NCBI GenBank assembly: GCA_911728455.2
Contig: OU452235.1
Location: 9,168,351 to 9,232,350, forward strand
Source: Marthasterias glacialis
Lineage: Eukaryota > Echinodermata > Asteroidea > Forcipulatida > Asteriidae
DNA length: 64,000 nt
Direction: 5' to 3'
In this document: in pieces, positions 59,597-64,000 of the stretch
Layout: every line of letters starts with the position of its first letter
Numbering within the stretch: position 1 is the stretch's first letter
The notes under the pieces: generated by a model
What the model was told of the DNA's origin: nothing
Database searches by the model: none
What the model saw: only the letters and a program-made list of their open reading frames with translations
Made by a program: the position numbers and the translations under genes

Positions 59597-60305
59597 TGTA
59601 AAAAAGTCTCCAGTGGAAATGTAAATAGCGCCCTCTATTGACAGTTTTTCCCACATGATTCCAATCACTTGCTAAATCTCCATGTTTTTTATCAATGTTC
59701 TCCAATAATTCGTCAAAATCACCTAAAATCACTGATTAATCCTTGTCCATCAACCAGTATATTCCCGCCCCGTGCGTGCAGTATAAAAGTGAGTAGGACC
59801 TTTACTATTTTATTATTTTATTGGTTCATAAGATGGGCTATTGAAAGTAGTTGGGGACTTGTTTATAAATTACATGGGTTGCTTGGGAAATTTGTTATTC
59901 ATCAGTTATGTTACACAATAGTAGTGTCGTTACTGAATACCTTGCCAAAGTTGTTGATTATACTATATATATTTATCGCCATTTAGGGGTTCTAATATTA
60001 TTCCATTTCTTCTGAAAGTTTACCTGCCGGTAAAGTTACCATCCTAGTTATTACGCCTACCCTATTATGGAATTATTTTGGGGTTATAGTTGATCCTGTT
60101 CCTGTTATAGATTATTGGTGTAATTTGAAGTCTTTACTGTTCCATGTAATAATCTGCGCCTGTAATTTATTTAAACTCATTAGGATTTATTGCTCTTTAT
60201 TTGTAGAACCACGGGTAAAGCTCACACTGGTAACACTCCCTGTTAAACGACTCCAATAAATAAATCAAAGAAGTTAATCACTGGTCTGGTTGTCACATGT
60301 TTTCA
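59597..60305 (+). repeat. BEL/Pao 3' LTR
   Basis: 709 bp, from TGTAAAAAAGTC to TTTTCA, with a TATA-like TATAAAAGTGAG near 59781 and CCAATAAATAAATC near the end. It is uninterrupted and so shows the LTR without the Gypsy insertion. Confidence 0.92.
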
Positions 60306-61337
60306 GTATCTGTGCACAGAGGAAGAGTCCTATATATGGCTAATGCAAACACAACTCTATAATACTCTCAGTAAAGTAATGAGCGCTTGGAGACGCGAGT
60401 GACATGCGGTTGAATGCGTGCTTGCCAAAGTAAAGCAAAATCTCAAGATGGCGGCCGACGATACAAAGTTTACAATTAATGTGACGAGATTGGGTGGACC
60501 GACACAAGTCTAATCTGCCCTTGGTAGGGCGGTGTTTATTTCGCTTTTCGCCCTTGTGTCAAGACTACGATCCCATTCAACACGCATGCGCGTGAAGGAA
60601 TTACACACATGCTAGGCTATTCAGTAATCACAAATGCTATTCATTCAACGTAAAGACGATCAGTTAATAAACATACCCAAACACTAAATTCTTGTTTATC
60701 ATTAAGTTGGTTTATTAAACAATAAGAATCAGCTTAGGTTAAACCATAGAGCAAACGAAAACTGTATATATTAGGCTCCTCTGAAATAATTCTGCCTGAT
60801 ATTCCAGAAAATTTGAGAAATGGGTAAGATGAAAACCCTCTTTTGTTTCTTATGACTTTTTTGAACGTTTTTTTTTATTACTTTTTTTCTGTGACTTAGA
60901 AATGTTATCTCAAACAGGGACATGTTAATTAACACAAAGTGTGGATGCAGGTTGTTAAGCTTCACCAAAAGAGTATAATAGTTTTAAGAGCGGCCAATGT
61001 GACACTGTGAAATAGGTTTTTAAGGGAGCACATGACATAGACCTAGTCCTAGTGTTGTGCATACTGAATGCTGTATGGCAATTTGTAATGTTACACTATA
61101 CTGCCACTGGGCAGGTTAAATTAGTGTTTGTTATTTCTGAAACTAACATTTAACAGTCGTGTACTGTCGTGCTTTTACAAGGTGAAACAAGGGGGCCACA
61201 CAACAAATCAGGGAAACGTTTCCGTATCTCTTCGACCGCCACTTCATCTAATCTCCCCTATAGGACTATGTTTATAATTCTATCCTTTACCTGTTTGGAA
61301 AGCTAGAGAATGTACACAGTGAGAAAAAGTGGTGGTT
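60306..61337. repeat. Mosaic duplicated block, copy 2, right part
   Basis: Collinear with 2351-3367 of copy 1 (for example AAGATGGCGGCCGACGAT and CACGCATGCGCGTGAAGG), continuing where the BEL element interrupted it. No gene seen. The CGCATGCGCG palindrome resembles an NRF1 site in both copies. Confidence 0.9.
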
Positions 61338-63113
61338 TACGGTGGCCCACAACTGTCACGGCAAAAGCAAAAGGGCCACGGCAAAAGCAAAAGGGCCACG
61401 GCGAAAGCAAAAGCGCCACGGAAAAAGCAAAAGCGCCACGGCAAAAGCAAAAGGGCCACGGCAAAAGCAAAAGCGCCACGGCAAAAGCAAAAGCGCCACG
61501 GCAAAAGCAAAAGGGCCACGGCAAAAGCAAAAGCGCGATGTAGATATGGGTTAAAGGTCGAATTTGGCTACGGTGTAGTAAATATTTAACACGGACGGTG
61601 TGCAGTTGATCCTTGACCTGCATAACGTTCACACATTAGTTCAGGTCCCACGTTAAGGCAGGAAACGCAGCCTGCTGACATTCACTTTTGAAACTCTTCG
61701 AAAACTTTTGTAGCAACTGTTAATAGAGAGAAGAGTGAAATCATACATAGCCGTGGAAAAGCAAGTATGACCATGAAAAACAGTTCAGTTCGCATCACAG
61801 AGAGGCTTTTGAAGGACAAGCAAAGAAAAAAAACATTGGCAGAGAGCACTCAATATGTTCAATATGTCAGTTTATATTCCTCTCTCTCTCTGTGATGTGT
61901 TCCTCTCCAGTTTTATTTTATTCCAGTTTGTTAGTTTGTTGTTTTGTCTGTCCTGACTCTTTTTTCCTGTCTGGGACGTCTCTGTGTGATTAGAGTTTTT
62001 TGCTTTGTTTACTTTATTGTTTACAGGCATTTCTAAACAAGACGGCACGGGTGCAAAACGAGACCAAACTATAAATGGAACAATTTTTTTTTTTTTTTGG
62101 GGGGGTGGGGGGTCAAGGGTGTGGAAAATCTAGGTGCCTTATGGACGCTGTTCTGCCTAATTAATCTTTGGCAATTGGCGTTTTGTGAGTGATGTGCGGG
62201 AAACTAATTCCGGTGCAACACAAACTGTTACAGGGCAGAAGTAAATGATAGGTCTTTTGTCTTCGGTATTGCCTTCGGTAGTTAACATCCCACGACTGGT
62301 TTGATATTTTTCATTTGATTGTTTTGTGTTGCCCAATTTTGTTATGGATTACATACTAGTAAAGTATAAATGTTTTGTGCTTTTTAATAATGTTTGTAAA
62401 TCATGAGTTACTAAATACACTTGCCCATAAAATAGATTCTTGATCATTGTCCATTGTTTATAAACCATAAATCAATTGTCACTGTTTGTAAACCGTTTTG
62501 ATTTTTAAACAATGGTAATATGGCGCTTTGGTCTCTAATATGGGACCTGAACTTGTGTGAACATTATGCAGGTCAAGAATACTGCACACCGTCCGTGTTG
62601 AATATTATTTTACTACATAGTCATATCACATGGTTCACCGTAACCAAATTCGACCTTTAACCCATATCTACATCGCGCTTTTGCTTTTGCCGTGGCGCTT
62701 TTGCTTTTGCCGTGGCGTTTTTGCTTTCGCCGTGGCCCTTTTGCTTATGCCGTGGCGCTTTTGCTTTTGCCGTGGCGCTTTTGCTTTCGCCGTGGCCCTT
62801 TTGCTTTCGCCGTGGCCCTTTTGCTTATGCCGTGGCGCTTTTGCTTTTGCCGTGGCGCTTTTGCTTTCGCCGTGGCCCTTTTGCTTTCGCCGTGGCGCTT
62901 TTGCTTTTGCCGTGGCGCTTTTGATTTTGCCGTGGCGCTTTTGCTTTTGCCGTGGCCCTTTTGCTTTTGCCGTGGCCCTTTTGCTTTCGCCGTGGCGCTT
63001 TTGCTTTTGCCGTGGCGCTTTTGCTTTTGCCGTGGCGCTTTTGCTTTTGCCGTGGCCCTTTTGCTTCTGCCGTGGCCCTTTTGCTTTTGCCGTGACAGTT
63101 GTGGGCCACCGTA
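61338..63113. mobile_element. Foldback element with minisatellite inverted repeats
   Basis: Flanked by GTGGTT (61332-61337 and 63114-63119); copy 1 has a single GTGGTT at 3362-3367. Termini are TACGGTGGCCCACAACTGTC and its inverse. Next inward are arrays of a 20-bp unit (CACGGCAAAAGCAAAAGGGC): 9 copies on the left (61358-61540) and about 21 inverted on the right (62674-63094). An inner inverted segment of ~115 bp follows (61541-61655 against 62540-62673). The ~880-bp centre has no ORF or recognised domain. The layout matches foldback/TU-type elements. It is non-autonomous as seen here. Open frames across the arrays are repeat by-products. Confidence 0.9.
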
Positions 63114-63119
63114 GTGGTT

Positions 63120-64000
63120 GGATACGAACATTTTTCCCAAATCAGTACATGTAGGCTTAACGACACACTGTGTTTGTGTGTTAATAATGTAGAATGTACG
63201 TATTAAGTTGGCTGTGTACGTATGCATACGTCTACGTTGACAGGTTGACTTTATCTATACTAACTTTTCCAACGTAGCGCGTTTGGGTTTCGTAGTCTCT
63301 CTCAAGACCGGAATTGACACTGTTACTGCACAAAACCTGTCGCTGCGGTGTAAACAAAAAATACGCATCCGGTCGTGCCCGATGCTTTCGTCGCAGCGTG
63401 ATTTCAGCTAGTGAACGAGCTAGAAGTGTTTTCCAGCGATCCAACAGTAGACGCGAAGCTCCGGTGTTACGGACTGAGTGAGGTTAGTTGCATGCTGTCT
63501 CCGACTAACTTCCTTTATTTGTAATCCCGTAAAATGTGTAACTTGCTGAGGGCAGTGTTCCGTAAAGCGATCCAGTGAGGACCGTGCCGGTAGGTTTTTA
63601 GTTGCGTAAATTGTTGCTTTACGATTGTGTGACAGTGATAACCCTGGAGTCAGCGGGGAGGTTAAAAAATAATCCACGTTACCAAATATGGTCATAAATT
63701 GTTTTTCATTGGGCCAATAAGGCCAAGATTCCATGTAGTCCTCACCCCTGGTTTACCCCACAAGCCTGTAGACTTCCATTAACCAGACCCTAACCACTGC
63801 AGAGTAAGGAGTGTTGAAAGACAGCAGCCACGTGTTTCAGTGCAGTGACCTTGTGCTAAGGATCCTTGGCACAGGGCTGTATGCTATTTGTGTAAACAGC
63901 TTGTGCGGCACGTGGATCGTAAATAACTTAAGTCTAACTCTTGAAAGGCACTCCAATTCGCCCCCACAGTGATTTATAATGGTTTTGGGCTTGCAGGGTG
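63120..64000. other. Block edge, then unannotated DNA
   Basis: 63120-63145 completes block copy 2 (TTTCCCAAATCA); similarity to copy 1 stops there. The remaining ~850 bases are GC-richer with short minus-strand ORFs lacking recognisable domains. A promoter or 5' exon is possible but not supported. Confidence 0.5.

Larger units (their letters stand above)
49351..60305 (+). mobile_element. BEL/Pao LTR retrotransposon, broken, with nested Gypsy
   Basis: Flanked by the 5-bp duplication GTATC (49346-49350 and 60306-60310). The LTRs start TGTAAAAAAGTC and end TTTTCA. Parts in order: 5' LTR (split by the Gypsy insertion), a tRNA-Tyr primer site, a Ser-rich gag-like region (~53836-54900), CCHC-type knuckles (~55395-55570), an aspartic protease (~55740), reverse transcriptase (~56490-57470), RNase H (~57545-57860), integrase (~58030-59380) and 3' LTR. 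The Pao-type RT/RNase H/integrase order and motifs such as LVFDCSF and MPRLELSAAL identify the family. It is a fossil: the coding region is broken in several places, perhaps six to ten. The two LTRs differ by a few percent, so it is moderately young. Confidence 0.95.

Noticed and set aside
62630-63227. Arg/Lys-rich or Phe/Cys-rich ORFs across the foldback arrays
   Set aside because: All frames of the 20-bp unit are open on both strands in places. The translation is simple repeat with no start context.
63232-63734. Minus-strand ORFs of 70 and 104 codons near the right edge
   Set aside because: No domain, no clear start or splice context, and the window ends too soon to judge.

Overview
The window is animal nuclear DNA. 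It has spliced genes, tRNA-derived SINEs, DNA-transposon MITEs with TA or TTAA targets, a Helentron-type Helitron, BEL/Pao and Gypsy LTR elements, and a secreted collagen-C1q gene. It is AT-rich and repeat-dominated. The mixture fits a marine invertebrate, perhaps an echinoderm, hemichordate or amphioxus, but the sequence alone does not fix the species. Only one host gene is clearly supported: a C1q-domain protein with a collagen stalk on the minus strand near 7 kb.

Layout. Positions 1-3393 are one copy of a mosaic block holding 117-bp tandem repeats, an inverted minisatellite, a UBA-domain exon fragment and a SINE. A second copy starts near 47.7 kb. 3.4-9.3 kb holds a piggyBac-like MITE, the C1q gene between two related MITEs, and a microsatellite. 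9.36-18.87 kb is a head-to-tail array of roughly 2.5-kb units. Each full unit contains diverged repeats with an ETS plus direct-repeat-5 motif, a 147-bp VNTR built from 19-mers, and a conserved tail ending in (AAT)n. 18.9-22.1 kb holds a pogo/Tigger-like MITE, a hAT-like MITE and little else.

22.1-32.1 kb is a large Helentron. ORF1 carries a charged tandem repeat, a PHD-like finger and a herpes-tegument-like (C76-like) cysteine protease. ORF2 carries an OTU protease, charged repeats, a zinc-binding region, an HUH Rep nuclease, a PIF1-like helicase and an AP-endonuclease-like domain crossed by one in-frame stop. 32.4-35.3 kb is three successive minisatellites. 36.9-44.76 kb is the second array of the same 2.5-kb units, followed by five copies of a short hairpin repeat.

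45.1-47.6 kb is mostly unique DNA with a 108-bp tandem duplication and a LINE reverse-transcriptase fragment joined to a piggyBac-MITE end. 47.6-63.1 kb is the second block copy, split by two insertions. The first is a BEL/Pao element (49351-60305, TSD GTATC) whose 5' LTR holds a younger Gypsy element (49752-53522). The second is a foldback element (61338-63113, TSD GTGGTT) whose inverted repeats are arrays of a 20-bp minisatellite. Copy 1 preserves the empty site for both. The last 850 bases show no supportable gene.

The most interesting items are the Helentron with two unrelated deubiquitinase-like proteases, the minisatellite-built foldback element with its empty-site paralogue, the 28 ETS/DR5 composite motifs in the array, and the recurring AGAGGGCGC (CTCF-like) motif in unrelated elements.
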